From Mesostigma viride (taxonomy: Eukaryota > Streptophyta > Mesostigmatophyceae > Mesostigmatales > Mesostigmataceae): DNA of 64,000 bases. The notes under the pieces were generated by a model. The model had not been told where the DNA came from, did no database searches, and saw only the letters and a list, made by a program, of their open reading frames with translations. The stretch is taken from positions 670,901 to 734,900 of the forward strand of contig RPFO01000348.1 in NCBI GenBank assembly GCA_009746045.1, in the 5' to 3' direction. Every line of letters begins with the position of its first letter. Position 1 is the first letter of the stretch. Of the stretch, positions 36,735-48,556 are shown one piece after another. The position numbers and the translations under genes are program-made.

Positions 36735-37705
36735 ACACCACACACACACACGCGTGGGTGGCCGGTGCCATGCATCCTTGTTGCCAGCATGGTGCATGGT
36801 GCACCACGTACCTTGTCGTCAGCACTAGTTGGTTACTGTGTTGTGTTGATAACTATATTGTGTTGAGTTTGATAATTGCTGCGCAATTTGTCACCCACAC
36901 CCACACCTATGTTGCCCACATGTTGCGCACCTTGTCGCCGATGCGCACAAAGAACTCGGCCTTCGCGAGCAGGGCCTCCCTCAGCTCGCTGTCGCCCAGG
37001 TTCTCCTCCGCGTCCTTGATCCTGCAAGCAATGGGGCGGAGGGGGGGGGTCATGAGGGGGGGTAAAGGGGTCGGGGCAGAGTGGTTAGGAGCGAGTGGAG
37101 GCAGAGGGGTGAGGAGAGAAGGGAGAAAGAGGGAATTGGGAGGACGTATTACATATACAAAGAGAAGGAGTCCAAGATTGCCACAGAAACGTGCGTCCAA
37201 ATATTCTGATGCGCTGAGACGCCAAATTGCTCAGGAACTGAAATAGAGAGGACACGCCCGTTTTTGAAGGATAAGGTAAGCATGGCAACAAATTTTCAAA
37301 TAAGGAAGCTGGAGTGCTTACTTGTCATCTAGCTCTTTCAACTGCTCCTCGTTCTTCGTTCTCATCCGTTGCAATTCGCTCTCGTCCAACGTCCACCCCA
37401 GTTTATTGCAGAACGCTTCGTAAAGCGGTGCCATGTCTGCACGGAGGTATGACAGGCGAGTTGCAGAACCGAATATTACAAAAATTCACAATCGAATGAG
37501 GCAGAATGGTTTGTGCAACCTCGTAACCCATGATGCTACTGCGCGGACCACACCTAAGCACAAAATTCTTACCATCTTTCTGTAGGACTGCCAAAACCGA
37601 ATCTTTCAAGGCAACTTTCTTGTCCTCAGGATAATCCTTCAGCTGTAGCAAGTGTATTTGCTGGGCCAACTCAAGCTTAAGGTCCTGCTTTGCCTCCTCA
37701 GCCAT
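31273..37705 (-). CDS. RPN7: 26S proteasome regulatory subunit RPN7 (PSMD6), 8 exons, complete
   Basis: Structural subunit of the 19S lid; its PCI domain helps assemble the lid horseshoe. Exons on the minus strand: 37573-37705, 37322-37436, 36931-37021, 36319-36464, 35373-35592, 34562-34670, 32512-32680, 31273-31447. The start is [20 protein letters not shown] and the stop is TGA. Lengths sum to 1158 nt, 385 residues, against about 387-389 in plants and animals, with every GT-AG junction in phase. Diagnostic stretches are [19 protein letters not shown] (exon 3), [20 protein letters not shown] (exon 5), [17 protein letters not shown] (exon 6), [13 protein letters not shown] (exon 7, PCI winged helix) and [20 protein letters not shown] (exon 8). 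Intron 6 holds a 1.25-kb purine tract. Exon ends 3, 4, 5, 7 and 8 and exon starts 5 and 7 have partial copies in neighbouring introns or in the 3' flank. Confidence 0.96.
33080..34335. repeat. 1.25-kb GGGGGA purine tract in RPN7 intron 6
   Basis: Almost pure G/A on the plus strand, in three zones: GGGGGAGA flanks and a central GGGGGAGGGG zone (33240-33615). In the RPN7 transcript it is a C/U tract. Triplex-forming potential is high. Confidence 0.97.
36644..36751. repeat. CA dinucleotide array in RPN7 intron 3
   Basis: About 45 CA units, GT in RPN7 transcript sense, with two CACCACA interruptions at the end. Confidence 0.97.
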
Positions 37706-38744
37706 TTTTCAACGCTGCCTTTCCGTACAGCAGTAACCAAAGTCTACGTGAGAAACTCAGGGGGCAACCATCCACATCGCAAGGCTCTGCAGTCACTGCC
37801 AATTATATACACAAAACAAGAGATAAATCACGCGTTAATCCAATCAACAAAAAGGGGCAGCTTCCTCGAGCTCGCAAGCACGCACGTCAAGCAGGAGTCG
37901 CACATTCACCGCCATGCACGGGCGAGGGAAATGTGCAGCGAACCTGCTCAGGGGACGGTGACAGCAATCGCGCGGGCGAGGCCTGATGCCTGAAAGTGAA
38001 ACGACAGGAGAAGGTTCGGCAGCAGAAGGGGGACAGAGGAACAGGATGGCAATACGTTGCGCGGCGCTGCTTATGATGGCAGCGGCGCGACGCGAAACGT
38101 ATACTACATACATCACACCGTGACAACGAACTGAATCCGGTTCCAGGTCCCGCATCATTCCCGCGTCGCGGAAAACATCATGTTTTCATTACATTTCATC
38201 TACGCCGGCGGGAAAAGGACGGAACCTGGAACAGTTGCATGTGGCCCAGTATCAATGATTGGATAGGATTGATAGGGTTAATAGGATTGATACCGCCCGG
38301 ACTATGAGAGTCATCCGTCCGTCCGTCGGTCCGCATCCGTCATCCGTGACGGCGGCGGCTAGCCGGCCGGCCGGCCGGATAGAGTGATTCCGGCTCATTT
38401 CAACTGATCTTCATTCTTCTCGGGCATGATCAATCCGTCATCATGATTGTCGATGATTAGCAGCCGCCGATGGAGCACTCGATCTGCCCATGACCCTCAG
38501 TCGGTTCATTCGGTCTAGTCGCACTGAGCCGACTAGCCGGCCGGCGGGCGAGCCCGGCCGCACGAGTAAACCAAGTCGAAACCGTTTCCATCAATTAACT
38601 AGGTAATGAATTAATTACACTGACGCGGTAACGCGGTTTTGGAAGCATGGTATTATACCAAAAAAATGCAGAGGTTCCGTCCAACGGCCGGTTCTCATCA
38701 TCCGATCACGGGTACGCGTGCGTGGCCGGGGCAGCCTACCGACT
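37706..38744. promoter_or_regulatory. RPN7 upstream region
   Basis: Region 5' of the RPN7 start codon; promoter position inferred only. It contains GCCGGCCGGCCGGCC-like palindromes near 38361-38377 and no gene. Confidence 0.35.
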
Positions 38745-38880
38745 AGTTGACACGATGGCAACTCTGCGTCATCCTAACTACAGTTTTGTCTCCTTGACAG
38801 TATCCAAGACGACTGTACGCTCGGCCATGATGACCGACGGGTGTGGGGGCCGGTAGGTTGCATGCTAACCCCCGATATTC
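38745..38880 (+). repeat. Dispersed repeat family R3
   Basis: Shares TATCCAAGACGACTGTACGC and GGTAGGTTGCATG with downstream CTAACCCCCGAT with 52725-52845. Here it directly abuts the SINE at 38878. Confidence 0.6.
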
Positions 38881-39118
38881 TGATTTGGCACGCCGCAAAG
38901 GTGAAAACCATTTGCGTTCAGTGCCGGTCCGCGCGGAAAACGCGGAAAAACGCGATCTGCAAATGAATCCAGGCCGGAATCGAACTGGGGACCTCTCGCA
39001 CCAATTTTGCTGACTATAGGACGGACGTCTCCGGATCCTAGGGCATCGCCAACTTACACCTACAGTCATCCGCAAAAGATCTCCTTTCCGGGGAGTGATG
39101 CAAGCCTTTCGGATTTGC
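38878..39118 (-). mobile_element. tRNA-derived SINE, third copy, truncated at the 5' side
   Basis: Same unit as the other two, B box at 38976-38985 (reverse complement). The last ~25 bp of the high-coordinate end (TACTAGATAAATCA in the others) are missing. A 36-bp scrap of that missing end occurs alone at 41302-41337. Confidence 0.75.
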
Positions 39119-39297
39119 AAACCCGTGGGAGGCACGCCAGACAGCTCCCCTAGGGCAGCGTGAGGCTGTCTAGATAGATGTTGTAGTTAGAATGTTGTTA
39201 GATAGATGTCGTAGGTAGCTGATGTAGATAGGTTAGACCGGTAGGCCCGTTTGCACCCCAGTGTTTTTGCTAAGGGGTGGGGGGGTTCCGGTAATTC

Positions 39298-39380
39298 CGG
39301 TAAGGGTCCCGGCCGAGGCCGCGAAGCGGCCGAGGCCGGGGGGGGGGTCCGGGGGGGCGGAGCCCCCCCGGATGGTGGCG
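39298..39380. repeat. GC-rich hairpins followed by a long T run
   Basis: Two strong inverted repeats, GGCCGAGGCCGCGAAGCGGC extending to GGCC, and GGGGGGGCGGAGCCCCCCC, are followed by about 15 T. The arrangement is terminator-like but lies inside the hAT left end, so a structural or transposition role is equally possible. Confidence 0.5.
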
Positions 39381-40979
39381 ATTTTTTTTTTTTTTTTAAC
39401 AAAATCCCAATAGGATTTCTTATACAGTTATATAATTTATCCTAAACTCTGAAGCCTTGCCATAGGCCCCTAGTGGGCTGCTTGTGCCCTGATTCTCATA
39501 CCGGGGTATACGCAGCCGGCAGCCGGCAGCCCTTCTAAGACACGCGACGATGATAACTTAGCATGCATACAAGCATGTGCACATGGTAACAACAGGAGGC
39601 TACAAAACATAGTACGCATTGCCGGTAGGCAGTGTATAGCTCTCACATTGGCTCACCCATACATGGCGCGGCCTGACTAAGTAAGTTATTGAACATGATG
39701 CCGCCTGTTTGCATGCACCCTACACCCATAGGCCATTGGAAGTTGGAAAAGCTACCTCAGGAGACCCGGGTTCCTCTATAAAAACGAGGACCAGGTTCTT
39801 CGTCACCGCTAGGTAGTGCCATCTTGGCTTTCTTTGTATGTTGGTTCCCAGTTTTACCGCCGGGCCGGCGCAGCTTCCTGTCCGTCCATTTCACATGCGC
39901 TCGCTTCTAACGTCCCCTTCTAACTCGATGCCTGCCTGCGCCTGGTCTGTAACGACCGTGCCCAAAGCCCGCCGACCGCTTGCACTGCCGGCCAAGGTTA
40001 AAATGCCACCGCCTCGTGAGAAATGGTCTTTGAATTTGTAGCCCAGGGGAATCGGGGGCTCTTTCTTCTTTGTCATGATTCGCTTCTCTAGCGCACTATC
40101 GAATAATGCAGGATTAGAAAACACGCAAAGCAAAGTCAGCTGGCTCGACTGCCGTGAACTTCATCAACGTTTTGCGGCTCAGCACCTTCACATCGTGTTG
40201 CGTACCTACTGTGCACAGGTCTGCAGTCTGCAGCGCATTTGTTACCCGGCCCGCTCTACCAGTCTAGTCTACGCATTTGACAGACTGGACTTGCCGGCTG
40301 CCCAGTGCTGACCCATTCGTTGTAGGGTCAGAGCTGCACCGCCCCACGCCTTTTGTTACTTGGGTACGGAACATCGATTTACTCACAAGTTGAAGTTGAA
40401 ACTGTAGCCCGTCCTCAACAGTTACTGTTACTGTAGTACGTCCAACAACAGTCTACAAATCTCTGCTGCCCATTGCGTGGCAACAACAACAGCAACAACA
40501 TTTGTGCTGGTCAAGCTCACACCGGTATTTTAAGTGGGCAACATGAACGAAGCTGATGAAGTCGCGAGCAAGCAATGTTGACGTTTGTGCAAAATCGCCT
40601 AGCCTTGACGAGCCGTTGCCCATGATTATTTTTTAAATACTGCATCTGAGGGTCAGGCACTACTATTTTATGTTGATCAGTAAGGTATGTTCTAGCTGCG
40701 ATCGGACCATCGCGAGATTTCATTCCCTTGCACCCTGGTTTTTGTCGGGCATTCAGCAGGGCTCTGCTGTGTCGGCGTTTACATTTCGTGGAGGTGTTAG
40801 CATGGCAGCAATGTGCAAACTTTTTGTAAATGCCGGGAATAGTCAACCTTTACTAATAGAAATTGATATTGTGTTATAGTCAGTATATAAGTACCGGTTC
40901 TGTCTGACGGGGAAACCGGGGAACCCCGGCCGGCATTTAAAGCTTCCAGGTCGACCAGGGCAGCCCGGACAAGTCACAA

Positions 40980-41160
40980 TGGCTTATACCGGTCGAACGG
41001 GGGGGGTTTCCTGCTCTGAACACATCATACCGGTCGAACGGGGGGGGTTTCCTGCTTGGCATATAGCATACCGGTCGGCCGGGGGGGGTTCCTGCTTGAC
41101 ATATAGCATACCGGTCGGCCGGGGGGGGCTTACCGGTCGGCCGGGGGGGCACCGGTATTT
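40980..41160. repeat. Subterminal tandem repeat of the hAT element
   Basis: Four to five units of about 40-60 bp, each starting ACCGGTCG and followed by a run of seven or eight G. They sit just inside the right TIR, where hAT elements often carry subterminal transposase-binding repeats; that role is inferred. Confidence 0.6.
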
Positions 41161-41209
41161 ACCGGAGAATTACCGGTTCCGGTACGTTAGCAAAAACACT
41201 GTTGCACCC

Positions 41210-41302
41210 ATCCATCCATCCATCCATCCATCGGGGTTAATGCTCCGTGACTCCCTAACGGGAGCACGAGTCTAATTAATTAATTAATTAATTAATTAAT
41301 TT
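41210..41302 (+). repeat. Solo hairpin with CATC leader and AATT tail
   Basis: (CATC)n, then GGGGTTAATGCTCCGTGACT with its inverted arm GGGAGCACGAG, then about eight TTAA units. The layout is identical to the 21.2-kb copy. The hAT element inserted directly at the left side of the CATC run. Confidence 0.7.
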
Positions 41303-41880
41303 CGGATTTGGTACTAGATAAATCATTCGAGATCTAGCCCCGATATAGCCCAGGAGAATACAAAGGCTTCTCCCGGAGCCTGAGGGGTTTAAGGGGCATA
41401 CCCAAGGTTCACCCACAACCCCGTGGCGGGTGATGCGCACATTCCCTACCGGAGGAGGCTTGTTAACCCGTGTTTTTTTACAACGCGATACATCGCGTTG
41501 TAGGGTTAGAACGCGATGTATCGCGTTGTAATCTGACACGTGGCAAACCTATTAAACATGCGATTTTTGGTCTGAAACTTTCAAGATAGGTCAGAAACAT
41601 CTCATAGAATTCAAGAAAAAATCCTGGTATTTTTGGTATTTTTTTTGTGACAGCTGCAAACAAATATGTACCACTGAAATCAGGCATTTTCGCGGGACGA
41701 AGGTGAAGACGACGGCGATGGCGGCAGGTAGATCTCGCCAGTTTTCGCGCGAATTTCAGTGGCTGTTGGGTAGCACGACCATGATGATGCGTTCAAAGGT
41801 TGATAATTAGGTTTCTACGAGTTTGTTGAGGTACTGGGGCAAAGGAAACGTAGTTTTTTCCAGTTTCTCACCCAACTTTC

Positions 41881-43557
41881 ATGCGGAAACCCTGGAAACC
41901 GGCATACAGCTTGCTCCCCTTGCCATGCGGCAGGAGCACGGACCTACAGCTTGCTCCCCTTGCCATGGAACCGTGGTTTCGCGCCGTCATTCACGAATGC
42001 AATGCACGTCTCACCAGGCTTGATTACCGTCTCCAGCAGGTCCACCGCACCACCTGGCTCAACACCACAGATAAAGCACTTCTTGACCACTTCAAGCAGG
42101 ACTTTATCATCACGTGTGTTGACAAGAGTGCCAACAACTTTGCTTTCATATGCAAGAAGCACTACCTTGCTACTTTGCAACACGAGTTGGCGTCCAGCCC
42201 TACCTATGTTCAGCGTGCACAGTCCACCGCCAGTATCACTGCTGCTCATCGGGCTTTTCTGCACAGCCAAAACATTTTTGCTCGGGCATTCCTTAAGCGG
42301 CAGCGACGCGCCACCACCACTACGTTCCCATATCTGTATCTCACTCTTAAGCTGCACAAAACTCCTGTTGCTTTGCGCACCATTGCTGCGTCGCATTCAG
42401 CCCCACTGATGCCTCTCTCGAAACTCATCTGCCATGCTTTGAATGCTCTTCTCCCCGAAGCCAATGCATTATGGGTGGAGGTGCTGTCGAATGCCGGGTA
42501 TGAATGCGCTGGTAGTTGGATCGTCATAGACTCAGCCCAAGTACGCCTACGCCTTGCCGCCCTTAGCCGTTCTAAGACAGCAGCAGAGAAACGTATACCT
42601 ATGCCCATAGCCACCTATGATTTCACCACTCTATATACCACACTAGATTTGCACGATTTGAAAGCTCGTTTAGATAGCCTCCTTACTCGTCTGTATGCAC
42701 GTAGGCCTCACGGGCGCAACCACCTGCACGTGCGTGTTTCTCAGACCAAGCCCACGGCAACGTGGCTCTCAGGGATCGCGGCAGGTGCTATCGTGCGGGA
42801 TGGTTATAATTATATTATCACGAAGGCTGACCTTGTCCATTGGATCTCTTATCTTGTTGATAACACCTTCATCTGTTTTGCGGGCAATGTATACCAACAA
42901 GCTATCGGCATCCCTATGGGCACTAACTGTGCCGGGCTCCTTGCAAACCTCTATCTATACACTTATGAGCTTGCATTCATGGAGAATCTCATTGCCTCAA
43001 ACGATGATGTTCTCATCAGGCGTTTTATCCATACATGTCGATACATTGATGATGTCATCGCTTTCGACAACCCTGATTTCGCAACCCATTTGTATATCAC
43101 CGCTGGTCTGCCTGGCATCTACCCGCAAGCGTCCCTCACATTAAAGCTCACGTCGGAGGATACTCATTGCAATTACCTCGATCTTAACATTACCCATAAC
43201 AAGAAGGGCTGGCGTACGGCTGTCTATGATAAGCGCAAGGATCCTAAATACCAGCAAATTCCTTTTATTCGTTACCCCGATATTCACAGTCTCCTTTCCC
43301 ACACAGCAAAATATGGTGTTGTTCTTTCTCAGTTACATCGTTTTTCCCGTCTTTGTTCTTATCGTGTTGATTTCATCACGACTCTTGTTGAACTCTTGCA
43401 GCGTTTATTGGTCAAAGACTATGACCGAGCCATTATGCTCCGTCAAGTCCGATGTTTTTTGCAACGTCACCCACATCTGTTCGGTGCTGCCCCTTGGCAC
43501 AAGCTCTACAAACAGGTCGTGGACCGGCTGGATCGCATAGTATCTCCGCACATCTGA
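41881..43557 (+). CDS. Penelope-like reverse transcriptase
   Basis: Single frame of 558 codons. RT motifs in order: CVDKSANNFAFICKKHY (79-95, the DK region of Penelope-like elements), LYLTLKLHKTP (152-162), motif A YDFTTLYTTLD (246-256), motif B IGIPMGTNCAGLLANLY (342-358), motif C CRYIDDVIAF (386-395, catalytic IDD) and NYLDLNI (431-437). The set fits the Penelope-like or naked-RT group rather than LTR or LINE RTs. No GIY-YIG endonuclease follows before the stop or in the next 200 bp, so this is an endonuclease-lacking type or has lost that domain. The first ~30 codons come from a duplicated 23-bp unit (41905 and 41945), so translation may begin at the Met at residue 29. The frame is uninterrupted, which suggests recent activity. 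Confidence 0.85.
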   Translation: MRKPWKPAYSLLPLPCGRSTDLQLAPLAMEPWFRAVIHECNARLTRLDYRLQQVHRTTWLNTTDKALLDHFKQDFIITCVDKSANNFAFICKKHYLATLQHELASSPTYVQRAQSTASITAAHRAFLHSQNIFARAFLKRQRRATTTTFPYLYLTLKLHKTPVALRTIAASHSAPLMPLSKLICHALNALLPEANALWVEVLSNAGYECAGSWIVIDSAQVRLRLAALSRSKTAAEKRIPMPIATYDFTTLYTTLDLHDLKARLDSLLTRLYARRPHGRNHLHVRVSQTKPTATWLSGIAAGAIVRDGYNYIITKADLVHWISYLVDNTFICFAGNVYQQAIGIPMGTNCAGLLANLYLYTYELAFMENLIASNDDVLIRRFIHTCRYIDDVIAFDNPDFATHLYITAGLPGIYPQASLTLKLTSEDTHCNYLDLNITHNKKGWRTAVYDKRKDPKYQQIPFIRYPDIHSLLSHTAKYGVVLSQLHRFSRLCSYRVDFITTLVELLQRLLVKDYDRAIMLRQVRCFLQRHPHLFGAAPWHKLYKQVVDRLDRIVSPHI

Positions 43558-44009
43558 ACCCTGTGATGCCAGATCTCCTTTGCGGCCGTTCCGAGCTTGG
43601 CACTGGATTCGTTGTCCACATCGTCGCGTCGCTGCCGCAACACGATGTTTTCTGGCATCCGCGGGCTTTTGGTTCCCGCCGCACATTTGAAAGTGCTGTC
43701 CTCCGGCTTTTTGCCTTTGCACCGTGTGCAGTTCTTGGACGTTTGGAATCATGGCATGGCTAACGTGATGACTGACTAGCTAGACCTTTTCAGTGGTTTT
43801 CCATTTGCGGGTATTTCCTCGTAAATGGTGGGAGAGCGATCGCAGCAATGGTGCTCACCACTAGACACTCCCGGCCAGTTAGGCTAGAAACACACGCCCT
43901 GATCAAGCATGCTGTTTCCGGCCCCACCGTCTAGGTCATCTAGTCGCTCCACACGTAAGCCAGCCATAATTTCAATGCACAAGGATACACATTTCCATCA
44001 CCATTCATC

Positions 44010-44120
44010 TTCATCATCCTGAACGACTCGAAAACGCGGAAAAGATAACGGCAGGCTCGAGCTACCATGGTCCGGATTCTCCCGATTTCTGGCCTGCGCT
44101 GGTTGTCTCTTTGATACATA
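44010..44120 (+). repeat. Dispersed ~110-bp repeat family R2
   Basis: Contains GGCAGGCTCGAGCTACCATG and CTGGCCTGCGCTGGTTGTCT. Other copies are at 30035-30160 (-), 50585-50700 (+), 50705-50800 (+), and fragments at 51425-51465 (-) and 20454-20480 (+). No pol III boxes were recognised, so its class is unknown. Confidence 0.65.
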
Positions 44121-45284
44121 TTATTACGTCAAGACTCGGGTCTGCTGCGGCACCATGCTTGGTATTTCCATGGTGTTTCGACTTCTTAACACATGTTTAT
44201 TCATTCCGAACGCCCGGACTCTCGGCTAAACCGAGATTTGTGCAGACTTTTATTGGGTAGCTCCGGGCATGATGGTGCCTGCAAATAGCGTAAGGCGTGA
44301 CCGTGGCTATTGCTACGGTATGCTGTATTTTCCTGGAAATGGCCTCTGCCACCGGCTCAATAGTGCTTGCAGGCGTAAGTATATCGTGTTTCTACCTAGT
44401 TTCTGCCAGTTTTCCACGTATTTCTACCGACCTCTGCCCAGCCTCTCTAAGACCGCCATCCTACTCGACGTTGCTTGCATGTCAGCAATAGCAGGTTGCA
44501 GTTGTGCAGTATTTAGGTGCTGTATACGTCGTCAAGCCGTGCATATATCGTGAGGATTGGATGTTGATGGTTTATACTGCGTTGATTGTGCAAGAAGATC
44601 AGCTGGGTGCCCATAATCATGGTGAATAATCATGTGTTGTTAGCATCTTGCCACCATTTGCTAGCATGCATTCCAGCGTCATCTTTGCCTGCATGTAAGC
44701 TCATGGATCACTCAACCTATCCAAGCCTTGCATTACACGTGCCTCTTTCTTTCAGTATTGCACGCGTTATGGAATGAAAACCCAGCACCTCCATTCCCAC
44801 GAGGCATGTGCTCAACACGTTGTGAGAGTGGATGATGCTTTGGCTATGGCTGCCTGATTCAGTCATATTAGGTCATCCAGTCATGATGTTTGATGCATGT
44901 TTGATGCAGTATAACTTATACAACACCTATTTTCAACGTTTTGACCCTCCAAGCTCACTATGGCCCCGTTTATGGGGCTCGGGTCGTTGCGTAATGTTGT
45001 CAAGGGCTCTCATGTTTCCCACTGCGTTGTACTGCGTTGTAATTGTGATGCTAATGAAAAATAGCTCCAGTGGCCCAATGGGCCTGAGTTTTGTTTCACA
45101 GAGCCTGCATATGTTGCCCATAGCTCGTGCAAGAAGCCAGATTTTTTTCATGAACCATTTGTGAATAAGCACATGACTTGTGACCTAGGGTCAAGAAATC
45201 GCGGTCATGGTCAGACCCCCCTGTATTCAAACCAGTCGGGGTAAAATTGGCTCTTTTTTAGCAAATTTAGCAAATTAGCAAATT

Positions 45285-46190
45285 AGCGGAAGGCGGGGGC
45301 CGAGATTAATTAAGAGGTACCTTGAAATTAAATAAGACGCACACCTCTATCGAGATATATTCTGATCAGACACTCCGCAAAGGTGAAAACCTTTGCGTTC
45401 AGTGCCAGGCCGCGGAAAACGCGGAAAACGCGATCTGCAAATGAATCCGACCGGAATCGAACTGGGGACCTCTCGCACCAATTTTGCTGACTATAGGACG
45501 GACGTCTCCGGTTACCATGGCATCGCCAACTTACACCTACAGTCATCCGCAAAAGTTCTCCTGTCCGGGGAGTGATGCAAGCCTTTCGGATTTGGTACTA
45601 GATAAATCACTCACGAGATATATGTTCGGAGGCGAATTTCTATTGGCGTTAATTTGTAGTATTGTACGAAAACATGTCAAGGGTGACGGAAAGAAGGACT
45701 TATGTTCCAATTCAATTCAATGCACGACGGTATTGGACGGAGTTCCCGGTCTGGCAAGCGGATTTTGGATCTCACGTTCAGAAAAGGGCTTGGGTACACG
45801 ACGCGGCGCGACGTACGTTGTAAAATGGCTCGCAGAAAAGGAACCGTGGCGACTATTTGGCGCCGCGTCGGTCTTGACGTTGTTTGCTCCGTTGGATCTG
45901 CATCTACGGCGTTCGTGGGTTGTTTCGAAACCCGGTCGATGAGATTTTACGGAGAAGTAGGGTATATAAGTGATCTTTATTGTTTTCTTGATATAAGTGA
46001 TCCTTTTTTGACCAAGCGGTGAACTGAATGTAGAAGTCGGAATGAATTATACGGTCTGACACGTTGTCGTACTATACTACAACTTAACGCCAATAGAAAT
46101 TCGCCTCCAAAAATATATCTGGATAGAGGCATGCCTCTTATTTAATTTCAAGGTGCCTCTTATTTAATCTCGGGCGGCGCCCTCCGGGAG
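45285..46190. mobile_element. Long-TIR DNA element (MITE-like) with nested SINE
   Basis: Left arm (45285-45360 plus 45624-45675) and right arm (46055-46190) are inverted copies over about 130 bp, sharing GAGATTAA, CCTTGAAATTAAATAAGA, CCTCTATC, AGATATAT and GGAGGCGAATTTCTATTGGC. The interior has no credible transposase frame. The left arm is split by a SINE. A direct repeat AGTCGGGGTAAAATTGG lies outside both ends (about 45233 and 46191), which may mark a flanking duplication. Confidence 0.75.
45361..45613 (-). mobile_element. tRNA-derived SINE, copy inside the TIR element
   Basis: 253 bp flanked by a perfect 10-bp target duplication CGAGATATAT (45351-45360, 45614-45623). On the minus strand it has a pol III B box GTTCGATTCC (rc of 45452-45461) and, ~33 bp upstream, an A-box-like TATAGTCAGCAAAATTGG, so it looks tRNA-derived. 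Two other copies are at 28208 and 38878. Confidence 0.82.
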
Positions 46191-47045
46191 TCGGGGTAAA
46201 ATTGGTTAATTTGTAAACTGGGGACAACCTAGTGTATCTCTCTAATGAATAAGCATTTTGTAGGTCTGAGTAGCTCAAAAAATCCTTTGATTTATGGGCT
46301 TTCAGGAAAGTATATACATGACCATGAAAAAAAATTTTCCTTAGGTGCTATACGCGTTCTAAAAAAAGCTTACAACGCGATATATCGCGTTCTAATTAAA
46401 AAAACACGGGTTAACCTCCACAACCTGGCGCTAGCTGATTCTGCATCTTTTTCCATAATTGTCTCACTTCATATTACGGAGGTTTACGTCGAGCCCCCAC
46501 GTCGAGGGCCTATAGGTGGCCGGGTACGGAAGGGGCAGGGACCATCGCCGGCAGATTTCGGTGCGGCCAACTTAATGCAAGGGCATCAAACTAATATTAT
46601 TGAGTTTTATTACGATGTAGGAAGATATTGCCAATAATTGATAATTGCAACAGGGCAACACAGCCATGACTATTTTGTTGCTGCCACTCTCACCTGCATG
46701 TGGCACAGTACACAGCCAGTTTGGCTTTTCCCGTTGTGCGGAAGGGAAAGAAGACGATGCTTAGAATGCCCCGCCTTCATGAAAGAATGATTGCTGGTGC
46801 ACTTGTAAATGGTGACATTCGCAAAAGTTTATGCATGCTTACTGACCCTATGAGCAATTTAAACAGTGTAGAGCCTATCCACTCTGTCTACTAGATGGAA
46901 ACCAATACAACGATCCAGCACAATATCCGCCTCCACCTGCTATTTCACATCTCTATCGCAGCTGCGGCTATGCACGGTCGAGGAAGACCATTAAGAGCAC
47001 CTGACCATGTAACAAAGTTCATGCTGCAAACAAAGAAGCCGTGAT

Positions 47046-48556
<1,511 letters not shown>

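Larger units (their letters stand above)
39259..41201. mobile_element. Non-autonomous hAT-type DNA transposon with 8-bp target duplication
   Basis: Left end CAGTGTTTTTGCTAA and right end TTAGCAAAAACACTG are inverted, and the similarity continues ~50 bp inward (TTCCGGTAATT...). Directly outside stand identical 8-bp repeats TTGCACCC (39251-39258 and 41202-41209). CAGTG ends plus an 8-bp duplication are hallmarks of hAT elements. The 1943-bp interior holds no convincing transposase. It has GC-rich palindromes and a T run near the left end and a short tandem array near the right. Confidence 0.85.
41461..46425. mobile_element. Region around the Penelope-like RT bounded by inverted palindrome-rich repeats
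   Basis: About 60 bp at 41469-41530 recurs inverted at 46360-46425. Both arms read GTTAACCCGTGTTTTTTTA followed by CGCGAT-based palindromes, for example the perfect AACGCGATATATCGCGTT at 46375-46392. The RT gene and the SINE-bearing TIR element lie between them. They may be element termini or two independent insertions in opposite orientation; no target duplication is evident. Confidence 0.45.

Noticed and set aside
45702-46022. Transposase gene inside the long-TIR element
   Set aside because: The 106-codon frame has no recognised motif and overlaps other equally open frames.
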